The position numbers were made by a program, and so were the translations under genes. Below, piece after piece: positions 49,765 through 58,230 of a stretch of DNA of 64,000 bases. The notes under the pieces are model-generated. The model made no database searches. It was not told the DNA's origin and was given only the letters and a program-made list of their open reading frames with translations. Source of the DNA: JAYVYM01 sp046593925 (lineage in GTDB: Bacteria; Actinomycetota; Actinomycetes; Mycobacteriales; SCTD01); assembly GCA_046593925.1 (NCBI GenBank), contig JBKJQN010000082.1, positions 1 through 64,000 of the forward strand, read 5' to 3'. Positions within the stretch are counted from its first letter, which is position 1, and the number at the start of each line of letters is the position of its first letter.

Positions 49765-50422
49765 GACCGACAGCAGCCATCCGGGCGGTGTGGTTGTCAG
49801 TGAGCCGGTTGAGCAGGCGCACGATGCCGGCGAGGTCACCCTGGCCGACCAGCAGCTCGGTCAGCGCGTCCCGCTCGACCGCGACGCGCTGGGCCTGGAT
49901 GAGGGCCTCGCCCATCAGCCGGCGGCCCCAGAGCGCCAGCCGGCCGGCGACCGCGGGCTCGCGGGCGATCGCCTCGTTGACCCGCGCGACGGCGAACGCC
50001 GCCTGGCCCGTGTCGGCGAGCACCTCGAGCACCAGTGCCTGCGTCGTCGGGTCCTGCAGGGAACCGGCCACCTCACGGTAGAAGTCGGTCGCCAAGCCAT
50101 CTCCGACGTACGCCTTGAGCAGCCCCTCCAGCCAGTCGTTGGGCTCGGTCGAGTCGTGGAAGTCGTCCAGCGGTCGTACAAAGGGCTCCATCGCCGCCGC
50201 CGGGTCGATGCCAGCTGCCGCGAGGTAGTCGCGCAGCGCCAGGAAGTGGCCGAACTCCGCCGCCGCCATCGTCGCCAGCGCGACCTTGTCGGCCACCGAC
50301 GGCGCCAGCCGGGCGTCGCTGGCGAGGCGCTCGAAGGCGGTGAGCTCGCCGTACGCGAGTACGCCCAGCAGGTCGGCGGTCGCCGCGTCCAGTCCTGTCG
50401 ACACCGTGGCCTCCTTCGACAT
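49754..50422 (-). CDS. Ferritin-like fold protein
   Basis: This 222-residue helical protein resembles the ferritin-like Rv3210c family next to rhlE in mycobacteria. Helices include LLGVLAYGELTAFERLASDA, KVALATMAAAEFGHFLALRD with the EFGH metal-like motif, then NDWLEGLLKAYVGDGLATDF and the C-terminal ALIQAQRVAVERDAL. The dinuclear iron ligands of true ferritins are only partly present, so catalysis is doubtful. ATG at 50422 (MSKEATV) is chosen over upstream GTG codons in poor sequence. It is divergent from rhlE. Confidence 0.85.
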   Translation of the reverse strand: MSKEATVSTGLDAATADLLGVLAYGELTAFERLASDARLAPSVADKVALATMAAAEFGHFLALRDYLAAAGIDPAAAMEPFVRPLDDFHDSTEPNDWLEGLLKAYVGDGLATDFYREVAGSLQDPTTQALVLEVLADTGQAAFAVARVNEAIAREPAVAGRLALWGRRLMGEALIQAQRVAVERDALTELLVGQGDLAGIVRLLNRLTDNHTARMAAVGLAA

Positions 50423-50551
50423 CCCCGCCGATCCGATCTTAGCGGTAGGCTCTGCCACATCGGAGCGGCACACGCCGCCCCGCACCGTGTGCGCGGACCG
50501 CCTCCCCGTGGCGCGCCGGTGGGCCCTGCCGTCCTCGTTCCGAGTCGCGCC

Positions 50552-52234
50552 GTGGGGCTACCGCTGCGAGCCACACCGCCGGCGCCGCGCGGAACGAGAG
50601 GCACGACGCTGAGCACGAGCACCGACACCACCGATCTCCCCGACAGCCCCGACACCACCGAACTCTCCAACGGCTTCGCCGCCATCGGCGCCCGCCCCGA
50701 GACCGTGGCGGCGCTCGCCGCCGTCGGCATCACCCAGCCGTTCGCGATCCAGACGATGACGCTGCCGATCGCCCTGGCCGGCCAGGACCTGATCGGCCAG
50801 GCCCGCACCGGCACCGGCAAGACGCTGGGCTTCGGAGTACCGCTCCTGCAGAACATCAAGAACAAGGCCGAGGGCAGCAACGGCGTGCCGCAGGCGCTCG
50901 TCGTGGTGCCGACCCGCGAGCTGTGCGTGCAGGTGGCCAGCGACCTGGAGATCGCCGGCAAGACCCGCGGTATCCGGGTGCAGACGATCTACGGCGGCCG
51001 GGCCTTCGAGCCGCAGGTCGAGTCCCTCAGGCGTGGCGTCGAGATCGTGGTCGGCACCCCCGGTCGGCTGCTCGACCTGGCCCGCCAGGGCCACCTGAAC
51101 CTCGGACAGGTCGAGTGCCTGGTGCTCGACGAGGCCGACGAGATGCTCGACCTGGGCTTCCTGCCCGACGTCGAGCGCATCCTGGAGCAGACCCCGACCG
51201 AGCGCCAGACCATGCTGTTCTCAGCGACGATGCCGGGCCCGGTCGTCACGATGGCGCGCCGGTTCATGCGCCAGCCGACACACATCCGTGCGGAGGAGGC
51301 GAACGAGAACCGCACCGTCCCCGAGACGCAGATCTTCGTCTACCGCGCGCACGCCATGGACAAGGGCGAGGTGCTGGCCCGCATCCTGCAGTCGCAGGGC
51401 CGCGGGCTGACGATGGTGTTCTGCCGTACCAAGCGGACCTGCGACAAGGTTGCGGCCGACATGGTCGACCGGGGCTTTGCCGCGGCGGCGGTGCACGGCG
51501 ACCTCGGGCAGGGCGCCCGGGAGCAGGCCCTGCGGGCCTTCCGGTCCGGCAAGATCGACGTCCTTGTCGCGACCGACGTCGCGGCCCGCGGGATCGACGT
51601 ACAGGACGTCACACACGTCATCAACTACCAGTGCCCGGACGACGAGCGCACCTTCCTGCACCGCATCGGGCGTACCGGGCGAGCCGGCGCCAAGGGCGTC
51701 GCCGTGACGTTCGTCGACTGGGACGACATCCCCAAGTGGGGCCTGATCAACAAGGCCCTGGACCTGTCGTTCGCCGAGGTCCCGGAGACCTACAGCTCCA
51801 GCTCGCACCTGTACGCCGACCTGCACATCCCGGCCGGTACGACCGGGAAGCTGCCGCGGTCCAGCCGGGTCCGCCAGGGCCTGGACGCCGAGACACTCGA
51901 GGACGTCGGCGAGACCGGTCGGCGCACCAAGGCCCCCGCCCGCGGACGCGAGCCCGGGCGTGACGGGCGAGAGGGCGGGCGTGACGGTCGCCCGGCCGCC
52001 ACCCAGGACGACGGCCCACAGCTGCCTAAGCGCAGTGGCGGCCCGCGTCGGCGTACCCGCGGAGCCGGCGCAGCAGCCGGTGACGCCGACCCGTCAGGTA
52101 CCGGTCCGACCGCCGGTGCCGGCGACGACGGGGCCCGCCGTCGCCGACGTGGCGGCCGTGGTCGCGGTAAGGGCAGCGAGGGCACCGGCACCGCGCCGGC
52201 CGCCGATGCCGTGCCGGGGCCCGCGGGCGACTAG
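50552..52234 (+). CDS. rhlE: DEAD-box RNA helicase, RhlE type
   Basis: This roughly 560-residue DEAD-box helicase has the Q motif region FAAIGARPETVAALAAVGIT, then QARTGTGKTLGF (motif I), VVPTRELCVQVA, LDEADEMLDLGF (motif II), FSATMP (motif III) and HRIGRTGRAG (motif VI). The C-terminal tail from about residue 455 is Arg/Gly-rich (GRDGREGGRDGRP, RRRRRGGRGRGKG) and probably binds RNA. It remodels RNA in ribosome assembly or decay. The N-terminus is unclear: a GTG at 50552 gives about 19 extra residues, while GAGAGG precedes a CTG at 50609 that would start closer to conserved sequence. Confidence 0.93.
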   Translation: MGLPLRATPPAPRGTRGTTLSTSTDTTDLPDSPDTTELSNGFAAIGARPETVAALAAVGITQPFAIQTMTLPIALAGQDLIGQARTGTGKTLGFGVPLLQNIKNKAEGSNGVPQALVVVPTRELCVQVASDLEIAGKTRGIRVQTIYGGRAFEPQVESLRRGVEIVVGTPGRLLDLARQGHLNLGQVECLVLDEADEMLDLGFLPDVERILEQTPTERQTMLFSATMPGPVVTMARRFMRQPTHIRAEEANENRTVPETQIFVYRAHAMDKGEVLARILQSQGRGLTMVFCRTKRTCDKVAADMVDRGFAAAAVHGDLGQGAREQALRAFRSGKIDVLVATDVAARGIDVQDVTHVINYQCPDDERTFLHRIGRTGRAGAKGVAVTFVDWDDIPKWGLINKALDLSFAEVPETYSSSSHLYADLHIPAGTTGKLPRSSRVRQGLDAETLEDVGETGRRTKAPARGREPGRDGREGGRDGRPAATQDDGPQLPKRSGGPRRRTRGAGAAAGDADPSGTGPTAGAGDDGARRRRRGGRGRGKGSEGTGTAPAADAVPGPAGD

Positions 52235-52238
52235 GCCC

Positions 52239-52742
52239 GTGCGTCTGCTGCTGATCGCCGACACGCACGTCCCACACCGGGCCCATGACCTGCCCGCCGA
52301 GGTCTGGGCGGAGGTCGACCGGGCCGACGTCGTAGTGCACGCCGGTGACTGGGTCGACGTGGCCCTGCTGGACACGTTGCTGGCGCGGGCGGCGCGGTTG
52401 CTGGCCTGCTGGGGAAACAACGACGGTCCGGAGCTGCGGGCCCGCCTGCCGGAGGTCGCGACCGCGGTGCTCGACAGCTTGCGGGTCTCGGTCGTGCACG
52501 ACACCGGGCCGTCCACCGGCCGGGAGGCGCGGGCCGCCGCAGTGCACCCCGGCGCCGACCTGCTGGTATTCGGCCACAGCCACATCCCGTGGGACACCGT
52601 CGCGCCCGGCGGGCTCCGGCTGCTCAACCCCGGCTCGCCCACCGACCGGCGCCGCCAGCCGGCCTGCACCTACCTGACCGCGCAGGTCCGCGACGGTGCG
52701 CTGGCCGACGTCGAGCTGCACCCGATCGCGGCCGCCCGATGA
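52239..52742 (+). CDS. Metallophosphoesterase (YfcE/MJ0936-like)
   Basis: This 167-residue calcineurin-like phosphoesterase has the metal ligands in LLIADTHVPH near residue 4, VVVHAGDWVD near 32, ACWGNNDGPE near 57 and FGHSHIPWD near 111, as in YfcE-type phosphodiesterases. GTG at 52239 is right behind the rhlE stop (TAG at 52232-52234). The gene overlaps the hydrolase downstream in an ATGA quartet, so the two are coupled. Natural substrate is unknown. Confidence 0.9.
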   Translation: MRLLLIADTHVPHRAHDLPAEVWAEVDRADVVVHAGDWVDVALLDTLLARAARLLACWGNNDGPELRARLPEVATAVLDSLRVSVVHDTGPSTGREARAAAVHPGADLLVFGHSHIPWDTVAPGGLRLLNPGSPTDRRRQPACTYLTAQVRDGALADVELHPIAAAR

Positions 52743-53569
52743 GCTGGGTCTGTACGTCGCTGCCACCCGGCGCGCGGCGGACGGCGTACGAGGTGCTTGG
52801 CGGAACCCTGGCCGGCATGCAGGTCGACGGTGACCTCGGGCCGGTCCTACTGGTGCCCGGATTCAGCGGCAGCAAGGAGGACTTCGGGCCGCTGCTACCG
52901 CTGCTGGGTGCCGCGGGCTGGCGGGCCGTGGCCCTGGACCTGCGCGGCCAGAACGAGTCGCCCGGCCCGGACGACCTGACGGCCTACACGGTCGACGCGC
53001 TCGCTGCCGAGGTCGCCGAGGTCGTGGAGCTGCTCGGGCCGCCCGTACACCTGGTCGGCCACAGCTTCGGCGGCCTGGTGGCACGACGGGCCGCGCTCGA
53101 GCGGCCGGCCGCCGTCGCGAGCCTCACGCTGATGTCGTCCGGCCCGCGGGCACTCACCGGCCCACGGGTCGACATCCTGGATCTGCTGCCCGAGGTGCTC
53201 GCGGCCGGCGGGATGGGCGCGGTCGCCGACGCATCGGAGGCACTGTCGGCCGACGACCCGGCCGGGCAAGACGCCCCGGAGGCGGTTCGGCTCTTCCTGC
53301 GGGAGCGCTGGCTCCGGTCGTCCGGCCCGGGCCTGATCGGGATGGCCGAGGCGCTGCGTTCCGAGCCGGACCGGGTCGACGCCCTGCGGGGCACCGGACT
53401 GCCCCTGCTGGTGGTGCACGGCGTCGATGACGACGCGTGGGACCCCGCGGTCCAGGCGGAGATGGCGCTGCGCCTCGGCGCGGCCTATCGGGTGGTGCGG
53501 GGCCGGCACTCCCCCGCGGTCGAGGACCCCGAGGGGACAGCGGCCGCGTTGCTGGCCTTCTGGGCCTGA
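52739..53569 (+). CDS. Alpha/beta hydrolase
   Basis: This 276-residue hydrolase has the oxyanion region LLVPGFSGSKEDFGPLLPL near residue 37, the nucleophile in HLVGHSFGGLVARRAALE near 101, the acid in VVHGVDDDAW and histidine in RGRHSPAVEDP. The layout fits the menH/pimeloyl-esterase-like group. Substrate is unknown. It is coupled to the phosphoesterase gene by an ATGA overlap, possibly one operon with rhlE. Confidence 0.87.
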   Translation: MSWVCTSLPPGARRTAYEVLGGTLAGMQVDGDLGPVLLVPGFSGSKEDFGPLLPLLGAAGWRAVALDLRGQNESPGPDDLTAYTVDALAAEVAEVVELLGPPVHLVGHSFGGLVARRAALERPAAVASLTLMSSGPRALTGPRVDILDLLPEVLAAGGMGAVADASEALSADDPAGQDAPEAVRLFLRERWLRSSGPGLIGMAEALRSEPDRVDALRGTGLPLLVVHGVDDDAWDPAVQAEMALRLGAAYRVVRGRHSPAVEDPEGTAAALLAFWA

Positions 53570-53574
53570 TCCGG

Positions 53575-53907
53575 TCAGGCCACGGCTCCGTCGGACTGCT
53601 GCGCGACTTCGAAGGCCCAGATCGTGCTGCCGGTCGCCGCCGGTCGCTGCCCCTCCGGTCGCCCGCTGGCCTGCGCGTGGCTCTGCCCGAACGACTGCGA
53701 CTCCCGCCACGCGGCGAAGTCGGCCTCGCTGCGCCACCGGGTGTACACGAGGTAGTCCTCGGTGCCCTCGATCGGCCGGAGCAGCTCGAAGTGCTCGAAG
53801 CCGGGCGCCGAGTCGACCGAACCCTGGCGCGCCGCGAAGCGCTCCTCCAGGGTGCCGCCGGCGCCCGCCGACACGGTCAGGACGTTGATGGCGACGTACG
53901 CGGCCAC
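53575..53907 (-). CDS. Antibiotic biosynthesis monooxygenase (ABM) domain protein
   Basis: This 110-residue dimeric alpha-beta barrel protein starts with AAYVAINVLTVSAGAGGTLE and has GFEHFELLRPIEGTEDYLVY and TRWRSEADFAAWRESQSF. The FEHFELLRP segment and W-x-S-E-A-x-F are the ABM/heme-oxygenase-like (HmoA/IsdG-related) signature. GTG at 53907 follows GAGGAGGGCC. It could be a heme-degrading enzyme or a quinone monooxygenase; iron genes are not near. It is tail to tail with the hydrolase gene. Confidence 0.85.
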   Translation of the reverse strand: MAAYVAINVLTVSAGAGGTLEERFAARQGSVDSAPGFEHFELLRPIEGTEDYLVYTRWRSEADFAAWRESQSFGQSHAQASGRPEGQRPAATGSTIWAFEVAQQSDGAVA

Positions 53908-54041
53908 AGGGCCCTCCTCGATGCAGGTTGTCCGCTGACCCTGCCACGCCGAGCCGTCAGGTGCTGTGCGCCAGGGGCCGGGCCACCGGACCTGACGCCC
54001 CGAGGTGTGGGCCGCGGCCACCGGTGGCAGGCTCGACAGCA

Positions 54042-54878
54042 ATGAGCGCGCAGACCGAGCAGGACGCCGACCCCGGACTGTACGGCCCCGACAGCGTGAC
54101 CTGGCGCGTCCACGCCGACCCCTCGATGGCGCTGGCCGGGCTGCGCGCCCTGCTGCTGCAGGCTGTGCACCCGGTGGCGATGCACGGCGTGTTCGCAAAC
54201 AGCAGCTTCCGGGGCGACCCGTGGGGCCGGCTGCTGCGCACCGCGGAGTACGTCGCGGTCACCGCGTACGGAACGACCCGGGAGGCCCAGCGTGCCGGCG
54301 CCCGGGTGCGCGGTATCCACCGCAAGCTGTCCGGCATCGAGCCGGTCAGCGGTACGGCGTACCGCGTCGACGACCCGGAGCTGCTGCTGTGGGTGCACTG
54401 CTGCGAGGTGGAGTCGTTCCTGAGCACCGCCGTCCGGTGCGGTCTGCGGCTGAGCGCGGCCGAGCAGGACGGCTACTACGCCGAGCAGATCCGGGGCGCG
54501 GCACTGCTCGGTCTGAGCCCCTCAGCAGTACCCGGGTCGGTGACCGAGATGGCCGACTACTTCGCCGGGATGCGGCCCCAGCTGCGGGTCGGCGCCGACG
54601 CACGGGGCGCCGCGCAGTTCATCGTCTGGCCGCCGATGCCCGCCCTGGTGCAGCTCGGCACCCCGGCGCGACCGGTTTGGGTAGCCCTGGCTACCGCCTC
54701 GTTCGCGATGCTGCCGCGCTGGGCCCGACGGCTGTACCGACTGCCGGGCCTGCCCACGACCGATCTCGCCGCGACCGCAGCGGGCGTGGCCTTCCGGAAC
54801 GGCCTGCTGGTCGTCCCGGGCCGGCTGCGAAACGGGCCGCACCTGAAAGCCGCCCAGGAGCGGGTCGGCCTGCGCTAG
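54042..54878 (+). CDS. DUF2236 / oxygenase MpaB family protein
   Basis: This 278-residue protein resembles the MpaB/DUF2236 (ER-bound oxygenase-like) family. Early sequence is SVTWRVHADPSMALAGLRAL, then LQAVHPVAMHGVFANSSF with the conserved HPxAMxGV heme-linked motif, RTAEYVAVTAYGTTREAQR and VHCCEVESFLSTA. The conserved histidines and the Asp of family oxygenases are present. The likely reaction is oxidation of a hydrophobic substrate. ATG at 54042 gives normal length. The frame is open upstream but has no homology. Confidence 0.88.
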   Translation: MSAQTEQDADPGLYGPDSVTWRVHADPSMALAGLRALLLQAVHPVAMHGVFANSSFRGDPWGRLLRTAEYVAVTAYGTTREAQRAGARVRGIHRKLSGIEPVSGTAYRVDDPELLLWVHCCEVESFLSTAVRCGLRLSAAEQDGYYAEQIRGAALLGLSPSAVPGSVTEMADYFAGMRPQLRVGADARGAAQFIVWPPMPALVQLGTPARPVWVALATASFAMLPRWARRLYRLPGLPTTDLAATAAGVAFRNGLLVVPGRLRNGPHLKAAQERVGLR

Positions 54879-54915
54879 CCCGGACGGGCGCTGACCCGTT
54901 GGCCACGACCCCCAG

Positions 54916-54995
54916 CGCCTCCCCTTTGTGAGTGCACTTCCCCTTCCGTAGAGCGCTCCAGGTGGGCTGCGGGGTGCACTGTCAAAGGGGAGGCG
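54916..54995. repeat. 22-bp imperfect inverted repeat between convergent genes
   Basis: CGCCTCCCCTTTGTGAGTGC (54916-54937) pairs with 54974-54995 with three mismatches; GTGCAC ends both arms, and 36 bases lie between. The position between two converging genes suggests termination, though the long loop is unusual. Confidence 0.4.
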
Positions 54996-55006
54996 TGGCC
55001 CGCGGC

Positions 55007-56248
55007 TCACCAACTGCCGCCACCGCCGCCGCCACCGCCGCCCCAGTCGCCGCCGCCCCCGCCGCCCCAGTCGCCGCCACCACCGCCCCAGTCGCTACCG
55101 CCACCACCACCGGCATCGCGGGCGTCATCGACGCCCTGCTCATAGCCGCGCCCGTAGCCGCCGCCCCCGAAGCCGCCGCCGAGGCCTCCGGAGAGCACGC
55201 TGCCCAGCAGCATGGTTTCCCAGAATGGGACGCCGTACCAGCCGCCGGGGACCACCCGGCCGCCAAGGTTGCCGCCGCCGAAATAGTGCTGGCGGCCAGG
55301 GGAGTACGTCGGACTGCCGTCGTACTCCTGGTCGCCGACCTGGACCCGCTGCGCCGCCTGCAGCTGCGGGCCGCTGCCGGGGGGCGGCGGAATCTCCGGG
55401 CCGGGGTCGACGCCCAGGCGGGTACGGACCAGCCGGGCCGCGGTCAGCCCCTCGACGACGGTACGACGGGCCGCCTCGAACTCGCCGGGGGTGTCGGACT
55501 GCGCGAGCAGCGCCCCGGTTGCGGTGTAGCGCTCGGAGGCGTCGGCCAGCGCCTGCCGCGTGACGGGGTCGTCGCCCGGTGAGAGGTTCGAGACGTCGGC
55601 GCCGAGCCGGTTGTAGAGCGACTCGACGTCGGCCCGCGCGCCCTCGTTCGCCCGCTGCCGACTCCGGCGGGACCGGGCGTATAGCAGCCCGCCGCCGCCG
55701 AGCCCCAACACCGCGAGGACACCGATGACCGCGAGACCGCCACCACCGCCGCTGCTGCCGCTGCCACCGCCCCCCGAGCCCGAGGGACCGTTCGCGGCTG
55801 AGCTCGCGGCCTGCTGGATGCTCTTGACGAGCGCATCGGTGGTGTTGCCACCGGAATTGGCGGCTGCGATCCGGCCGGCGGCGCCGCTGCTGAGGCCACT
55901 GCTGCCGCCGGCGCCACCGGCCAGCGTCGTGCCCGAGACGGTGAACAGGATCGCGTCCGCGCCGAGCTGCCGGCCGATCGCGACCGTCAGCTGCGACGGC
56001 CCGCCATTGGCGGAGGCAGCGGCCGCGGGCAGCACCGCGACGTAGATCGGCCGGCGGGCAGAGCTGATCTCACTGCGCAGCCGGCCCTCGTCGACACGCG
56101 CAGTCGCCTGGGGGTCGACGTAAACCGGATTGGACAGCAGCGCCCGCGCGACGTCGCCGGTGTTGGCGGCCGAGGCGGTGCCCGCGAGCAGGAGCAGGCC
56201 GGCCAAGGCCAGCAGGAGGGTCGCCGCGATCGAGCGGGTGCGCGTCAT
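55007..56248 (-). CDS. Secreted/membrane protein with Gly-Trp-rich tail (TPM-like)
   Basis: This 413-residue protein has a signal peptide (LLLALAGLLLLAGTASA), then a domain with VARALLSNPVYVDPQATARV and RPIYVAVLPAAAA, which fits the TPM-phosphatase-like family. A Gly/Ser linker and a transmembrane helix LAVIGVLAVLGLGGGGLLYA follow near residue 175. A helical cytosolic region comes next (ADVESLYNRLGADVSNLSPG), and the last 60 residues are almost only Gly with DW repeats (SDWGGGGGDWGGGGG). The tail is probably disordered and may phase-separate or contact other Trp/Gly proteins. Function is unknown. Confidence 0.82.
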   Translation of the reverse strand: MTRTRSIAATLLLALAGLLLLAGTASAANTGDVARALLSNPVYVDPQATARVDEGRLRSEISSARRPIYVAVLPAAAASANGGPSQLTVAIGRQLGADAILFTVSGTTLAGGAGGSSGLSSGAAGRIAAANSGGNTTDALVKSIQQAASSAANGPSGSGGGGSGSSGGGGGLAVIGVLAVLGLGGGGLLYARSRRSRQRANEGARADVESLYNRLGADVSNLSPGDDPVTRQALADASERYTATGALLAQSDTPGEFEAARRTVVEGLTAARLVRTRLGVDPGPEIPPPPGSGPQLQAAQRVQVGDQEYDGSPTYSPGRQHYFGGGNLGGRVVPGGWYGVPFWETMLLGSVLSGGLGGGFGGGGYGRGYEQGVDDARDAGGGGGSDWGGGGGDWGGGGGGDWGGGGGGGGGSW

Positions 56249-56294
56249 GGCGGCAGTGTCCCCCCTCGAGCCAGAGCCCCCGGAACAAGGCGGG

Positions 56295-56912
56295 CTAGGA
56301 CGAGCGGGCGAACCCGATGACCGCGTCGGCGACGAGCTGGACGGCGATGGCCAACAGCAGCAGGCCCGAGATGCGGGTCAGCAGCAGGATGCCGGCCTCC
56401 TTGAGGACCTTGGTGATCCCGACGCTGAAGCGCAGGGCCAGGTAGACCGCCAGGTGGATGGCGACGATGCCGGCGGCGATCGCGGTGTAGTCGCCGAGGT
56501 GCTGCGCCTGCTGCACGAACACGATGGTGGCGACGATCGCGCCGGGACCGGCCAGCAGCGGGGTGCCGAGCGGGACGAGCGCGACGTTGACGTCCTTGAC
56601 CTCGCTCGGGTCTTCGCCGTTGTCGGTCAGCAGTTCCAGCGCGACGATCAGCAGCAGCAGGCCACCGGCGCCCTGCAGGGCGGGTACGCCGATGTGCAGG
56701 TAGCCCAGGATCTGCTGGCCCAGCACCGCGAACAGCGAGATGACGAACAACGAGACGAGCACCGCCTGTCCGGCCAGCCTTCGACGGGTTTTCGGCGTAC
56801 GTCCGCCGGTGAGCCCGAGGAACAGCGGGATCGACCCGAGCGGGTCCATGATCACCACCAGGGTCACGAAGACCTCGCCGAAGGTCTTGGCGACGAAGAC
56901 GTTCTGACTCAT
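56295..56912 (-). CDS. MarC family integral membrane protein
   Basis: This 205-residue protein has six transmembrane helices in the MarC layout: VVIMDPLGSIPLFLGLTGGR near residue 19, then GVPALQGAGGLLLLIVALEL, VALVPLGTPLLAGPGAIVAT and the C-terminal ISGLLLLAIAVQLVADAVIG. MarC proteins were once tied to multiple antibiotic resistance, but their transport role is unproven. It starts 4 bases inside the stop of the PHP gene upstream (ATGA overlap), so the two are coupled. Confidence 0.92.
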   Translation of the reverse strand: MSQNVFVAKTFGEVFVTLVVIMDPLGSIPLFLGLTGGRTPKTRRRLAGQAVLVSLFVISLFAVLGQQILGYLHIGVPALQGAGGLLLLIVALELLTDNGEDPSEVKDVNVALVPLGTPLLAGPGAIVATIVFVQQAQHLGDYTAIAAGIVAIHLAVYLALRFSVGITKVLKEAGILLLTRISGLLLLAIAVQLVADAVIGFARSS

Positions 56913-57760
56913 CCCGTCACGACCGGCGCGCCGGTAGCCCGGTCGACGAGCTGCTCGTAGGTCGCCTCGTCGGTGGTGCGCGCGCCGAGCGCCACCGCCT
57001 TGTTGCCGCCGTGGAAGTCGCTGCTGCCCGTGACGAGCAGCCCCAGCTCGGCTGCCAGCCCGAGCAGGTGCGCGCGGGTCCGGTCGTCGTGGTCGACGTG
57101 GTCGACCTCCAGGCCGGCCAGTCCGACGGCAGCAAGATCGGCGTACACCTCGTCAGGGACGGTCCGGCCGCGGGCTGCCGCACCGGGGTGCGCAAAGACA
57201 CTGACCCCGCCGGCGACGGCCACCATACGTACCGCGTCGATGACGTCCAGCTCGAGCTTGCCGGCCCAGTGTCGACCGCCAGTGCCGATCCACTCCGGCG
57301 TGAACGCGTCGGCGACGGTGGGGACGAGACCCTGCTCGACGAGCGCCTGCGCGACGTGCGGACGCCCCACGGTGCCGGCGGCGAGCACGGCCACCTGCTC
57401 CCACGTCACGCCGGTGCCGGCGGCCGCCAGCGAAGCGACCATCCGCTCCGCCCGGCTGCGGCGGCTCTCGCGCAGCTCGCGCCGGGCCCCGGCGAACACC
57501 GGCTCGTGCCGGTCGAACAGGTACCCCAGCAGGTGCAGGCTGATCCCTTCGCTGACGCAGCTGATCTCTGCACCGGATACCAGCGTGAGCCCCGCCGGGA
57601 GCGCGGCCGCCGCAGCGCCGATCCCGGCGGTGGTGTCGTGGTCGGTCAGCGCGACGACGTCGAGCCCGGCCTCCCGGGCCTGCTCGACGAGCTGCCTGGG
57701 CGGGGTCGTGCCGTCGGACGCTGTCGAGTGGGTGTGCAGGTCGATCCGGCGGGCGGACAG
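56909..57760 (-). CDS. PHP-domain phosphoesterase (nucleoside bisphosphatase-like)
   Basis: This roughly 283-residue PHP-domain metalloenzyme has metal ligands in IDLHTHSTASDGTT near residue 6, ALTDHDTTAGIG near 37, AEISCVSEGISLHLLGYL near 62, VSVFAHPGAA and the C-terminal VTGSSDFHGGNK. The HTHS/TDHD pattern fits the PHP enzymes that remove phosphate from pAp or trim RNA 5' ends (YciV/RNase AM-like). No ATG, GTG or TTG precedes the DLHTHS start at a proper distance; GGAG lies seven bases before a CTG at 57760, so CTG initiation is proposed. TACCCT lies a little upstream as a possible -10 box. Confidence 0.85.
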   Translation of the reverse strand: MSARRIDLHTHSTASDGTTPPRQLVEQAREAGLDVVALTDHDTTAGIGAAAAALPAGLTLVSGAEISCVSEGISLHLLGYLFDRHEPVFAGARRELRESRRSRAERMVASLAAAGTGVTWEQVAVLAAGTVGRPHVAQALVEQGLVPTVADAFTPEWIGTGGRHWAGKLELDVIDAVRMVAVAGGVSVFAHPGAAARGRTVPDEVYADLAAVGLAGLEVDHVDHDDRTRAHLLGLAAELGLLVTGSSDFHGGNKAVALGARTTDEATYEQLVDRATGAPVVTG

Positions 57761-58230
57761 GGCGGTGCTCCTACGGGCGGGGGTGGCCTGCCAGGGTAGA
57801 GGCCCCGCGAGCGTCCGGCGGGTATGCCGTCCGGCACGCTCCCGCCGCTGGTGCGACGCCTCAGTTCACCGGCTCGGCTGCCTCGCGACCAGCTGTACGG
57901 GGAACTCGCGGACGGTCGGTGGTGTAGGCGACCGGGTGGTCGACGTACCCGGCGTGTCCGCCTGCCACATGTACGAGGGTGGTGTTCGGCCGGCGGTGCG
58001 CCATCTGCTCCCGGCAGCCGGCGATCCGCGGCAGCGCCGCCGGCCCGCCCGCCCTGCCTGAGCCACACCGAGCACGACACCCTGGCCGGCGGGACCGAGT
58101 ACGGCCGGGCCGTCGAGGGCCTCGACACGTACCGCTGCACCCCGCAGCTGCACCGGCCAGGTCTCGTGATCGGCCATCCCAGCCCACCTCAGCACGCCGC
58201 CCGGCCGACGCTGATGGCCCTTCGCGGGGC
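57761..58230. other. 470-base gap without a supported gene
   Basis: No frame shows a recognisable family. A minus-strand frame ending near 57861 has TTLVHVAGGHAGYVDHPVAY, which is faintly like the C-terminus of an alpha/beta hydrolase, and another starts MADHETWPVQLRG. Neither has a ribosome site or continues into homology. The probable PHP promoter lies at its right-hand start (TACCCT near 57793). Confidence 0.35.

Noticed and set aside
49088..50551. The long upstream extension of the rhlE frame
   Set aside because: The extension is antisense to the GNAT and ferritin-like genes; only the part after about 50,550 resembles a helicase.
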